From contig JAYKKM010000428.1 of the NCBI GenBank assembly GCA_035772405.1, forward strand, positions 2,517,001 to 2,581,000: a DNA stretch of 64,000 nt. Direction: 5' to 3'. The notes below the pieces were generated by a model, which saw only the letters and a list, made by a program, of their open reading frames with translations, did no database searches and was not told the DNA's origin. This document shows positions 45,575-55,745 of the stretch, piece after piece. This stretch comes from Chrysogorgia sp. JL179-B06 (taxonomy: Eukaryota; Cnidaria; Anthozoa; Scleralcyonacea; Chrysogorgiidae). Every line of letters begins with the position of its first letter. The stretch's first letter is position 1. A program made the translations under genes and the position numbers.

Positions 45575-46053
45575 CTTCCTTGCATTCGTGTACTTTGTTC
45601 AAACGTTTCTTTGTTTCGTGATATCAAATGGCATTAGTTATGCAATAATTGGTTTAAAAAAAATGTTTCAAGTGTGTTGTGACAAAAGGGATTGTAATGT
45701 ATTACAAATGTTATTGACATAATGGCCAAGTTAAAGTAAACAGTGATCTCTTGGAACATGTGAATGAGCTTTGTTATTATAAGGTTTACTTGTGTTCGCT
45801 TTGAAATCGATAACTAGAAATAATATAGAATTTCCTTCAAATGCGAACTCGCTAGTTATTATAAAAAATACTGTATAAATCATTTTTTATTATAATATGA
45901 TGACGTCATGGTGACGTCATTGAGGTCATAATCTAATTACGTGAATTTATTGTTGTTAGTCAACATCAGAAAGATTGACATCCTAAACAAAGGCTAGGTT
46001 CATATTTTCTCGCGGCAATCATCAGACATACAATTTGCTTGGAAATTTGCATA
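45575..46053. other. putative 5' flank of the Tc1-like gene
   Basis: AT-rich DNA upstream of the transposase start. It contains tgatgacgtcatggtgacgt. Transposon terminal repeats were not recognised. Confidence 0.35.
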
Positions 46054-46285
46054 GACAATCGCGTGCAAAAATAATGAGACTGTTCACATTTTGGTGATTT
46101 TTTTTCACGTGTATGCCCCCCTCCACCACTAACAATGTTGAAAACATATTATTTGATAACCCCTTGCCTCAAAATCGATCGTTTTAACAACATTGCACGA
46201 GGGGGAGGGGGGGGGGGCAAGAACCACTTGTGATAGGAGGGAGGGGCCCAATAAACTGCTTGTCTCAATAATTTTTGCGTGATTG
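46054..46285. mobile_element. TA-flanked MITE, copy 1
   Basis: Begins GACAATCGCGTGCAAAAAT and ends in the near mirror ATTTTTGCGTGATTG, with TA at both sides. The interior has a G-run. A second copy in opposite orientation is at 55126-55355. Both sit next to the same dispersed repeat. Confidence 0.85.
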
Positions 46286-47640
46286 TAGGCGCTGCGAGGA
46301 ACCGCGGTGAGGGAGGTGAGCACGCGAGGGTGCTTGGGGAGGACGCAATATCATGATCCGAAATTTCACAGTAAATACGTACCTAAAATGAACAGGTTTT
46401 GCGATTGGCTATATGGAACAAAAGTGGTTAGGTTAAGGACATTGGTTTCTTTGTGGTTGATTCTATTGTTTTATTGTTTTAATCAACCAATCACAAAACT
46501 TGATAGTATAGGTAGGATGACCCAAATTTCAGGTTGTCCTCGCCGTTATTTTTATGATAATCGTCAACTCGTGTTATTTTGATGATAATGATTAAAATAG
46601 AAGCTATGATCCCTAACATAACACCTCCTAACCCCCGCCTTAAGTGTTTTCCTAACCCTAACTCTCCGCCTTAAGTGTTTTCCTAACCCCCTGTCTTCCA
46701 CCTCATTGTAACCCTAAACCCCGGTCGTATTTTGGCCCCATTCCGCCTTGCCCCCAAACCCCAACCCACCTGTTCTGTTCTGTTCTGTTCTGTTGCCGAC
46801 TTTTTTGGTAATTAGTATAACAAATTGTAAAATACATTAATAATTCAGGAAGAAAATTCAAAACAAATTAATATTTAATCAGCATCTAAAGTGCTGATTA
46901 CATTGATTAATAAAACATCAATGAAAACATTGATTAATAAAACATCAATGTTTTATCAAAGTTAACTTGCTCAAATTGAGCTTTTTCGGAGTTAAAATAA
47001 TTTGTTTGTACCGTTTCTACAACTTCCAAACAAAGTATGTATTATATATTCTATTCATTTTACAAGTTTGACATTACATTAATAATTAATATTGACGTAT
47101 TATACAACACAAGCTTGTCTTAAACTGTATTCTGAACAAAATTCGCGGTGATCACTTGAGAGTGAGATACCACTTTACCATGGTTTTCAGTTTTAGTGTT
47201 CAAAATCCTTATAACTTGCATGCAAACTTTGCGTGATTTACCGAAAATTTTTCACTATGACCGACCAGATGTCACAGCATTTTTTGCCATGGAGGCTGCT
47301 GTCATCATGTCAAAAACTTACTTTGCTTTTCTGATAAGCAAACGCTTGATGAATGATTTGAAACGTCGAAAGTAAATCGCATACCACAAAACAACTTGTA
47401 GAAAATAGCACGCTCACACAACACTAGACCGCAGTTGCCAGTTGGGTTGGTCATTTGGTCGACTTGGTCTTCCCATAGGCTGAGAAAAATCCCTCCTTTG
47501 TGATTAATGACAATTTTATAGGATACACGTGACCGACAAACTAAACAGTGTCCAGAACAGTCTCACTAATATACCTCTGTGTTAACGTTGGAGTGCGCGC
47601 TTTAATATACGGTGTGTAGTAATCACATTGGAGGATAACT
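46286..47640. repeat. duplicated segment copy B, right part (inverted)
   Basis: Reverse complement of this interval matches 34988-36190 (starting agttatcctccaatgtgatt). It carries its own small indels and a (tgttc)n tract at 46771-46793. Confidence 0.85.
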
Positions 47641-47642
47641 TA

Positions 47643-48386
47643 TATTTATATTTACAATCACGCAAGAAAGGACTGATGACAAGGAGGGACTTAACACGCA
47701 GATTTCGCTTTGCCTGTAAGATAAGAAGGCTGCTACCGGACAACTTCTGGGAAAATGGCATCAGCTTCTATTTGGATGGCACCTCATTTGTGCACAAAAC
47801 AAACCCCCTTGATCAGGCACGAGCCACAAAATCAATGGCTTGGAGAAAGCGTGGAGAAGGCCTTGCCCTCAATTGCACAAGCAAAGGAAAAAAGGCTGGA
47901 GTGGAGGGGAAAACGGCTCATTTCTTCGTTTCTATTGCCCATGGGAAAGGTGTGATATCTTGCGATCAATATTTCGAACGTTTGACTGGAGAGACCTTTG
48001 CCGAGTATGTCCGCCTTCGTTTCCCTGCGATATTTGAAAATAGTGCTAATCCGACCGGCAAGCGTTTTGTGCAAGATGGTGACCCATCTCAAAATAGCGC
48101 AGCCGCAAGAAGAGCTTTCAGCCAGGTGGGAGCTTTTACGTTTTCTATACCACCCCGAAGTCCGGATTTGAACCCAATTGAAAATTTGTTCCACTTGGTT
48201 TCAAAACAACTACAGAAGGATGCTCTCGACATGCAGATAACACGTGAAACCTTTGCCCAGTTTTCAGACAGAGTGAAAAAGACAATGCTGAACTTTCCTA
48301 AAGACATTATTGACAATATAATTAACTCAATGAACAAACGTCTTGCAATGATCGTCAAGAAACGGGGAGAAAGATTGAAGTATTGA
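47643..48386 (+). pseudogene. Tc1-like transposase, catalytic half (D34E)
   Basis: The frame contains RKKGLMTRRDLTRRFRFACK, FYLDGTSF (first D), FVQDGDPSQNS (second D) and SPDLNPIENLFHLVSKQLQK (E). Exactly 34 residues separate the second D and E, as in Tc1 transposases. All catalytic residues are present. There is no ATG at the start: the frame enters from the neighbouring duplicated repeat through TTG. It continues in frame with the half at 45574-45221 if the intervening DNA is inverted, giving about 365 residues, normal for the family. Confidence 0.88.
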
Positions 48387-48519
48387 ATAATAATGCATGA
48401 CACGTGTTTTAAGCACAACGAACAAAATATCAATTTTACAATTATTACCAATACTACATATTATCACTGCATATTATATTAGTCCAAAACATAGTACTGC
48501 AAATATATAGGGTCGTTTC

Positions 48520-48780
48520 AGGCGGATAATGCAGATAACTAAACGTGTTACCACATGTTACCATCATGTTACCATTCATGTTACCATTTCTCCGCTAATC
48601 ATTTCCATATGTAATGAACATGTTACCACATGTTACCATCCATTTTATAAAAATAATGTATACTATCTTTTTATAGAAAATAGTGGTAACATGTGGTAAC
48701 ATGTTCAATATATATATAAATCAATAATGTAAAATGGTAACATGAACGGTAACATGATGGTAACATATAATACCAATAGA
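48520..48780. repeat. interspersed GGTAACATG repeats in inverted halves
   Basis: At least eleven ATGTTACCA/TGGTAACAT words; those left of about 48660 are in one orientation and those right of it in the other, making an imperfect foldback (gttaccacatgttaccatc...gtggtaacatgtggtaacat). It lies directly before the LINE ORF at 48789. It may be its 5' UTR or a separate MITE. Confidence 0.8.
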
Positions 48781-48788
48781 ATACCATA

Positions 48789-49358
48789 ATGATGGTCGGT
48801 CGCTCGCTTGGATGCTCTATGACTTATTATCTGTTTCTGGTAGTTGTTATCCACAGTTTTCTGTGTATGAATGATGAGAAGTTTACCGATGCTGATGAGC
48901 TCAATACAGGGAGAAATTTGGGTGTGATTGAATTAAAGGTCTCAAGAAATAAAGCTAAGAAAATATGCATCAATGTTTCTAACAAGCAACGAGCGGTTCA
49001 TTCTGTTCGATTAACTAGAGATTTTCTGCTGGTTAGTACTTTACTATTATGTGGGGACATTCTGTCAAACCCAGGTCCAGGGAAAACTCAATGTGGTACA
49101 TGTATGAAGACCATAAGAAGAAATCAAGGCCTAGCAAGCTGCTCAGCGTGCAATTTGCCTCATCATCTGAAATGCTTGGGTGCTTCTTTTGAAAACAACA
49201 AGACATGTTCGCTGTGTTCAGTGGAAAGATTAGACGACAGCTCGGTCGATGAACAGCTTGAAATGCCCCCGGAGCTATTGGAAGCGATGAAATGTAGTGG
49301 AATAAGATTTATCCATCAAATTTGGAGAGCTGCAGATCTTACTGTCGAAATGCCCTAA
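48789..49358 (+). pseudogene. LINE N-terminal region: hydrophobic leader, 2A-like motif, PHD finger
   Basis: 189 codons up to an early stop. Residues 12-26 (TYYLFLVVVIHSFLC) are hydrophobic. Residues 84-97 read TLLLCGDILSNPGP, matching the 2A ribosome-skipping consensus D-V/I-E-x-N-P-G-P except for L in place of E. Residues 102-143 (CGTCMKTIRRNQ...CSACNLPHHLKC...CSLC) have PHD-type zinc ligands. 2A motifs at this place are known in sea-urchin and other CR1 elements. Whether skipping would work without the E is uncertain. Confidence 0.75.
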
Positions 49359-49359
49359 T

Positions 49360-50056
49360 CTACATATTATCGCATTAACAGAAACGGGCTTGATCATACT
49401 ATATACGACTGTGAAATATCTCTCACAGGCTATAATCTCTATAGAAATGATCGCCTGGACGGTAAAAGTGGCGGCGGTACAGCTGTATACGTGAAGGACA
49501 CTCTTAATGTTATCCAAAGAACAACCTTGAAATTAGTCCTAAGTGTGAATCTACATGGCTTGAAATATTATTGCCCAAATCCCGCGGTATTTTATTTGGA
49601 ACCATCTACAGGCCTCCGTCGCAATCTGATTTTATGGAACCGTTCCGTGATTGTTTGGAGGTGGCTAGTGCAGAGAATAAGGAGTTATTGGTGACTGGTG
49701 ATTTTAATTGCGACTTTTTGGTCAAAAGACCTTCATCAGAAACCAAAACACTCAAAGATATTCTGTTGAACTTTAGTATGACGCAAGTTATTAAAGATGC
49801 AACAAGGAAAACAAGAGATAGTTCTACGTTGATTGATCTCTTTAATACCACCCATCCAAGGAACATTTTGTTTGCTGGCGTTGCTGCTTCTAGTATAAGT
49901 GATCATGACATGCTGGTAGCAGTAAGAAAAATTAACGTAGGCAAAAATCCGCCGAAAATTATTGAATGTAGATCTTATGCAAATTACAGCAGTGTTTCTT
50001 TTTGCAATGACCTATCGACTGTCTCTTGGGACGACGTTTTGGATAATGAGATGTAA
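49360..50056 (+). pseudogene. LINE apurinic/apyrimidinic-type endonuclease
   Basis: After the stop the endonuclease continues in shifted frames: GYNLYRNDRLDGKSGGGTAV (49430-49490), GIFLGTIYRPPSQSDF, LLVTGDFNCDF (the GDFN metal/catalytic motif), TLIDLFNTT and SSISDHDMLV (SDH motif). Confidence 0.85.
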
Positions 50057-50096
50057 ATGATGCCTGGGCTTTGTGGAAAGAAAAATTTCTTGACAA

Positions 50097-52167
50097 ATGC
50101 AAGCGCGAAAATCCGTGTCTGAAAGTGGGGGGGATGACTGCATCGTTTGCGGAAAGTCAGAAGGGGATAATCATACATTGGTCAATCATACATCCCCCCC
50201 GTCCCCCCCAGGATTGACGCCCTTGGACAAATGTGATAAACATGCGCCTATTGTAAGCAAGAAAGTTCGAGGACAAAGCCGCCCATGGCTTACTAGAGAT
50301 ATTAAGAAACTTATGAATGAGAGAGACTACCACCTAAAGAAAGCACGTAGATCTGGCAGTGAGCTGGACTGGAACTTATATCGTAGACTTCGAAATCAGA
50401 CAGCAAATAGGATCAAGTATACAAAGGGGAGGTATCACCAGAATCTGTTACATGAAAATCTTAACGATCCTAAGTCATTCTGGAGAACGATAAAGACTAC
50501 TTATCCCAGTAAGAAGGGCACAGCAAAGCTACCGGATGCTGTGAAGACAACACATGGAATAATAACAGATAAATTGAAAATTGCAGAGAATTTCAATCAC
50601 TTCTTCTCTACGGCCGTGGAGAATTTAATGAGCAATATTTCATCTTCAAATACAGGGCCACCACCGGGGTCTGACAAGTTTACGGATAAGTCTTTCGTAT
50701 TAAATCCAATATCTGATGTGTTTGTTCAGAATCATTTGAAGAAAATGAAAGCGAAAAAAGCTACTGGGTTAGATAATATTCCAGTTTGCTTATTGAAGGA
50801 CAGTGCCCATATCATTTCCTGGTCAATTGCGTATCTGATTAACTTGTCTCTGTTCACCGGCGTAGTTCCATCCGAATGGAAAAATGCCAGAGTCGTGCCC
50901 GTACATAAAGCAGGTGACCAAGAAGATCTTGACAACTATATAGACCCATATCGATTTTACCTGTAATCTCGAAGATTGCGGAGAAGGCGGTAAATGCTCA
51001 ATTACAGGGATATTTACAAGAAAACAATCTTTTATCGCCATTTCAATCAGGTTTTCGTGCTAATCATTCTGCACAGACAGCGGTCACATATTTCTGTGAC
51101 AAAATTCTCAAAAATATGGATGAAGGAAAGATAACTGGTGCTTTATTTGTCGATTTGAGGAAAGCGTTTGACTCTGTGCCGCATGATGGTCTTCTGCTTA
51201 AACTTCATCGATTTGGTTTTAAGGATAACGCCCTAGTATGGTTTGAAAACTACCTGACTGGCAGAACGCAGCTTTCTAGCGCTATGCCTGTCAGATATGG
51301 AGTCCCTCAGGGAAGCATCTTAGTTCCCATTTTATTCTCTATGTACATAAATGATCTCCCATCATGTGTGCATTTCTCTGATGTAATGATGTATGCTGAC
51401 GATACGGTCTTGTATTATCCATCATCCTCTGCATCAGAGATTGAATTAAACCTCAACTTTGATCTAACAAATCTATCGCGATGGCTGGAAGAAAATAGAC
51501 TCGTGCTCAACTTTAAGAAGACGGAGTTGGTTACTTTTGGCACTCGCCAACGTCTAAGGCTCCCCCAGAATAAAGATCTTGATCTTTGTTTAAATGGTCA
51601 TATTGTTAAACGTAGTGATTCATTTAAATACTTGGGTGTAGTTTTGGATCAGTTTTTATCTTTCAGTGAGCACGTTGATTATGTAAAGAAAAAGGTGTCC
51701 AAGACCTTAGGTATGTTATCCAGGGTGCGACCCCTACTTACAACAGAAGCCGCAAACCGCTTGTATAAAGCTATGATATTACCAGTCCTCGACTACTCTG
51801 ATGTGACATGGCATAACTGTGGTAAAGGGAACAGTGACATCTTATAGAGAGAATGCAGACACGCGCTGGTAGAATCGTCTATAAAGATGTTGCTAGTAAA
51901 GAGCTGCCAAGCGATGTTATATTACAACGTTTGGGTTGGGAGATTTTGCATGATAGGCGTGAAAATCATGTCTTGAAACTTGTGGAGAGATGTATTGAGG
52001 GGAATGTTCCTGAGTACTTTAAGGACAATTTTACTAAACGTCATGAGAATGTACACAACTATTTAACTAGAGGACGTTGTCTATTATATCAAGAACGGGT
52101 TAAGTTAGAACATACAAAGCTTGCCTTTTTCTATAAGCGAGTAACAATTTTTAATAAGAACTTGTAG
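50097..52167 (+). pseudogene. LINE reverse transcriptase and C-terminal region
   Basis: 50250-50950 gives the pre-RT region (RGQSRPWLTRDIKKLMNERD, KKMKAKKATGLDNIP). A short insertion near 50940 (tatatag) shifts the frame. 51116-51847 gives ALFVDLRKAFDSVPHDGLLL, YGVPQGSILVPILFSMYIND and the catalytic MMYADDTVLYY, then FKYLGVVLDQFLSF. 51853-52167 is the C-terminal part (RAGRIVYKDVASKELPSD). Around 50105-50215 a G/C-run-flanked insert (gggggggatga...tcatacatcccccc) looks foreign. Confidence 0.88.
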
Positions 52168-52451
52168 TTATTATATTATGATGTATTTATAGTTTTGTAT
52201 GTATTATCTTTTTTTTTTCTTTTTATATTTAAGTTTTACAGGGCCTACGTTGATAGCAGTTTCTTAACTGATGTAGTTACCCTGTATAAATATGTATTTA
52301 TTATTATTATTATTATTAACATGTACGAAACATAAGATAAATCTATGTAAACGCTCGTATTAGAAATGTCAACAGTTTTGTAACTATTTTATAAAGTATT
52401 TCAAGATTGTCGTGTTGTTTTTTCGACGTCTTTGCCATGTTACAATTGCGT

Positions 52452-54956
52452 TTAAATAATTTCTCCCAATAGAACTAGCGATGCAAAACAGCGCGGACAC
52501 CGAGGAATAACCTTCTGTTCATCCTCAGGTATATACTCTGATTGAAGTGAAACACTTTCCACCGGGAAGCCATCATATCATTCTCGACTGCATCTTCTGC
52601 GTTGTATGGACCTTGGTACGTAATGATCCCTTTAGAAGTGGCGAATACTGGCACATCACTATCAATACACACGTCTTTAGCGAAGTGATTCTTGGGAGCC
52701 GGGAGATTTACTCGATCTCCTTCAAGTAATAGCAAAAAACTCTTCCATTCAATCAGCTCTCTTGACCACCTCAAATCGTTGAGCAAAATAACTTCGGCGT
52801 TATCAGCTCCCACCCATGCATATTTGTCGGATGCTGGGTTAGTGAACGTATGGAACAACAGTCCCAAAGGCCTTAATAAAAACGTTTTCCCACAGTTTGT
52901 CGGGCCAACCAGCAATAGGTTTCTGTATTTTCCTCTTCCACATTCTAACAACTGCTTCATAGCCATTGCGTACACGACAGGATGAATTTTGTTGTTGATC
53001 AAAACCTCTTTCGCGCATTCTAACCATTGCCCTTCGCACCCTTCTGTACAGTTTGCTACCGACACCTCACGAATTATGTCCATACGTGACTGGCTTTTGC
53101 GGTGTATAATTTCATTTTCCAGGTCTGCTGCAGCAGCTCATCGAGAGACCTTGACGAACGAGATAGGACATACTGCGCCAGATCTTTTTTGCCTTGCTCA
53201 TTGTGTTCGTTTGCCATCGCAAGAAGAGTTGTTTGATCTTTAATTTCATGCTTCGTAATAAACTCGGATACATCAATATTTGCAAGCTTCTTTATTTTCG
53301 CCACACTGCGATTATTTTCTGAATGTTTGTTTGTTTGAGAGGTGGAACTGTTGCCCGACGATGATTGAGAACGCTTTCGACGATAATAGTGCTAGCTAGG
53401 CAGGGGGGGCGAGCGCCCCCGCACTGGACCTCTGAGAGTTGTTTGTCGGAAAATGTTGCTGCCTGTCGGAAAATCGTATCGTTGAAGAAGGCGAATTGAT
53501 CCAGAACGACTTACACATTCGTGTTATTGTATTTTACAAATAATAACTTTTTACTTTTGGTTTTCTCAATAAACTAAATAATGTTTGTTGCGAAAAGTCA
53601 AGGGAAACGCACGAGAAGACGAAAAGTGTCAACTGATACTTATAAACTGGAGACAAGTGCCGATCTCGTCCCCAGGCTCTTTTTTGAGAGGTAAGCGGCC
53701 CCTGATAAACCAACCAGTCGCGAGTCACTTGTTTATATCGATGAGAAAATTTAAGATGAGAACAGAATTCGTCAATTCGAGTCTTTGTGTTGAGTTATTT
53801 CACTGCCCACTGATTGAAACAGTCAACCTGTGAAAATGATCTGTTCGGCACTTTTTTCGTAAACTGAAAAAAGTCGTAAATTGTAATATAGCAAAATAAA
53901 AACTTCTGCATAGAAACTGATTTATCACCATTAAATTAATCCAAAAATTGAAAGATGTTTGAAGCTATATTAGCAAAATGGAGGCCCTAAATTTCAAAAT
54001 TTCTAGCAATTTCAGAGGCCCTAATTTCAAAATTTTCTGGGGTAGCATACCCCCGGCCGGCGCAGCACAATGACCGAAAATCGCCTCTCTAATCTGGCAT
54101 GTATTTCTATCAATCATGAACTTGTTTCTCATATTTCGATTCGAGAACTTCAACAACCATTTTTAAATGAAAAAACAAGAATTTTTCAATGACGTTTTAA
54201 TTTAATAATGAAAAAATGGCGTATACTATTCTATTTACTATTCAAATATTTGTGTACACAATTTGTAAATATTTTAAGTGTCTTACTCGATTCATTGTAT
54301 AATATTTAAAAAACAGACTACCATTATTTATTTATTTGCACTGAGTGATGTACTAAAAGTTTAAAATTCAGCCTTTTCATTTGCTATGCAGGCTACTTTC
54401 TATCCGTCGACACTCGATTATAAGCCAGCCACGCCCATTTGACCACGCCCTTTTGTCGGAAATTTTCAACGCTCGCTCCCCCAGAGGAAATTCCTAGCTA
54501 CGCCACTTGTCACGATATGCCTGCTGACAACTGCTTGTCCTGGGAGAGCCAATTTCTTCCAGGTTGGGATGGTTATCGCTGTGAAAGACATCTTCGTCGA
54601 ATTTGCGTATGTATTTGTATGCCGAATAATAACCTTCATGGTCTGAGAAATGAACCACTATTCCATGTTTCCTCTCAAGGGCTTTTTTGCAGCCCAACCA
54701 CCTCTTGGGAGCCGAAAACTTCAATGCCAGGTGATAATGAAAGCCTTGTTGTTGGTGCCTTTCAATACAACATGCCTAGTGTTGTATGTGGCGATGATTT
54801 AATGCTTCGTGGGGAAGTAAAAGCTTCAACTACAGCGTCCGCAAACGATTCTCTGGTGGGAAATTTTAGGAGATCGGCTTGGCTATATGTTATTAAATAG
54901 CAACGCCGTGGTTTTCTGCTATGAATTTCGTCTATCGGCTCCGCCATTTTGAACAA
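52452..54956 (-). pseudogene. HUH-endonuclease/SF3-helicase Rep gene, interrupted
   Basis: N-terminal part 54518-54956: RRCYLITYSQADLLKFPTRE (Rep motif I region), then in another frame ACCIERHQQQGFHYHLALKF with the HUH motif HYH, and EGYYSAYKYIRKFDED with the candidate catalytic tyrosine and a lysine, then NHPNLEEIGSPRT. C-terminal part 52452-53377: a Ser-rich linker, then LLLVGPTNCGKTFLLRPL (Walker A), DNAEVILLNDLRW (Walker B-like), VPVFATSK (sensor) and near the end CPRCFASLVLLGE. This order, HUH nuclease then superfamily 3 helicase, is that of rolling-circle/rolling-hairpin initiators of ssDNA viruses (CRESS, parvovirus NS1) and related elements. Breaks: a TAG codon just before ACC, frameshifts near 54800, 53085 and 52535, and a 1.1-kb transposon inserted between the halves. 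No capsid-type gene or terminal repeats were recognised. Confidence 0.75.
53386..54509. mobile_element. hAT-type MITE inserted in the Rep gene
   Basis: Ends resemble the widespread CAGTGGCGTAGCTAGG hAT terminus: left atagtgctagctaggcaggg, right (reverse complement) caagtggcgtagctaggaat, followed by ggggggcgagcg-like subterminal tracts. The flanks cgacgata (53378-53385) and tcacgata (54510-54517) agree at 6 of 8 positions, consistent with an aged 8-bp duplication. Joining the flanks restores the Rep frame at ...AYR/RKRS.... No transposase inside. Confidence 0.8.
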
Positions 54957-55125
54957 CGATAATATTACGATATGAAAAATTCAAATTTCCCGCTGATAGA
55001 CGGTATTTTCGCGAATTAAAACTGTTCGACTCGTACAATGGCGATGAATAATTATATGTGGTATTGATAGGTTTTTGACATAATTTATTGAATGTAGCTC
55101 CCCTTATTATACCCTTCAGGGCGTA
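54957..55125. other. upstream flank of the Rep gene with a TAATATTAC word
   Basis: taatattac occurs at 54960-54968 on the plus strand, immediately upstream of the minus-strand Rep start. Only a weak stem (tttgaa/ttcaaa) surrounds it. Confidence 0.25.
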
Positions 55126-55355
55126 GACAATCACGTGCAAAAATTATTGAGACAAGCAGTTTATTGGGCCCCTCCCTCCTATAACAAGTGGTTCTTGCCC
55201 CCCCCCCCCCCTCCCCCTCGTGCAATGTTGTTAAAACGATTTTGAGGCAAGGGGTTATCAAATAATATGTTTTCAACATTGTTAGTGGGGGAGGGGGGCA
55301 TACACGTGAAAAAAATCACCAAAATGTGAACAGTCATTATTTTTGCACGCGATTG
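55126..55355. mobile_element. TA-flanked MITE, copy 2
   Basis: GACAATCACGTGCAAAAATT...ATTTTTGCACGCGATTG with TA on both sides. It is the reverse-oriented relative of 46054-46285, with a C-run where that has a G-run. Confidence 0.85.
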
Positions 55356-55359
55356 TAGG

Positions 55360-55745
55360 CTGGATATTGAATGTCAAAGTTGGCTCATTGGTGTAGTTTA
55401 TAAACATCACAAAATAGTGAAACATGGGATTATACGGACTTGAAGACGTACGGAGATGGACTGAGCATTCAGATTTCTCCAAGAATGGATTAGCCTAGCC
55501 TCATTCGCAGGCATCACCGCGCTCCGGGATGCGCGTGGGGGACTGGGGCGGGAAATAAAAATGCTAAACTTTAAAAGGAATTTTCAATGAACGATCCTGC
55601 CATGCATCTCTCTTCATTAAAATCGAAAAAATGCAAGCGATTTTTCACTTCATAGACATACTGGTCCTCGCAACTTGGGATGGCTGCACACTCGGGATTT
55701 TAATGTTCACTGCTGTCCCACCAGGTGGTTAACAAGGGGTGCCCC
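55360..55745. repeat. dispersed repeat, second copy of 36191-36560
   Basis: Starts ggatattgaatgtcaaagtt and ends ccaccaggtggttaacaagg. It carries a roughly 60-bp GC-rich extra piece at 55500-55560. Confidence 0.8.

Larger units (their letters stand above)
48789..52318 (+). mobile_element. CR1-like LINE, nearly full length
   Basis: An N-terminal ORF with 2A-like motif and PHD finger, then AP endonuclease and RT on the same strand, ending in a 3' UTR with a (tta)n tail at 52299-52316 typical of CR1/L2-group elements. Frames are broken at 49358, about 50058, 50950 and 51850, so the copy is inactive. Confidence 0.88.
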
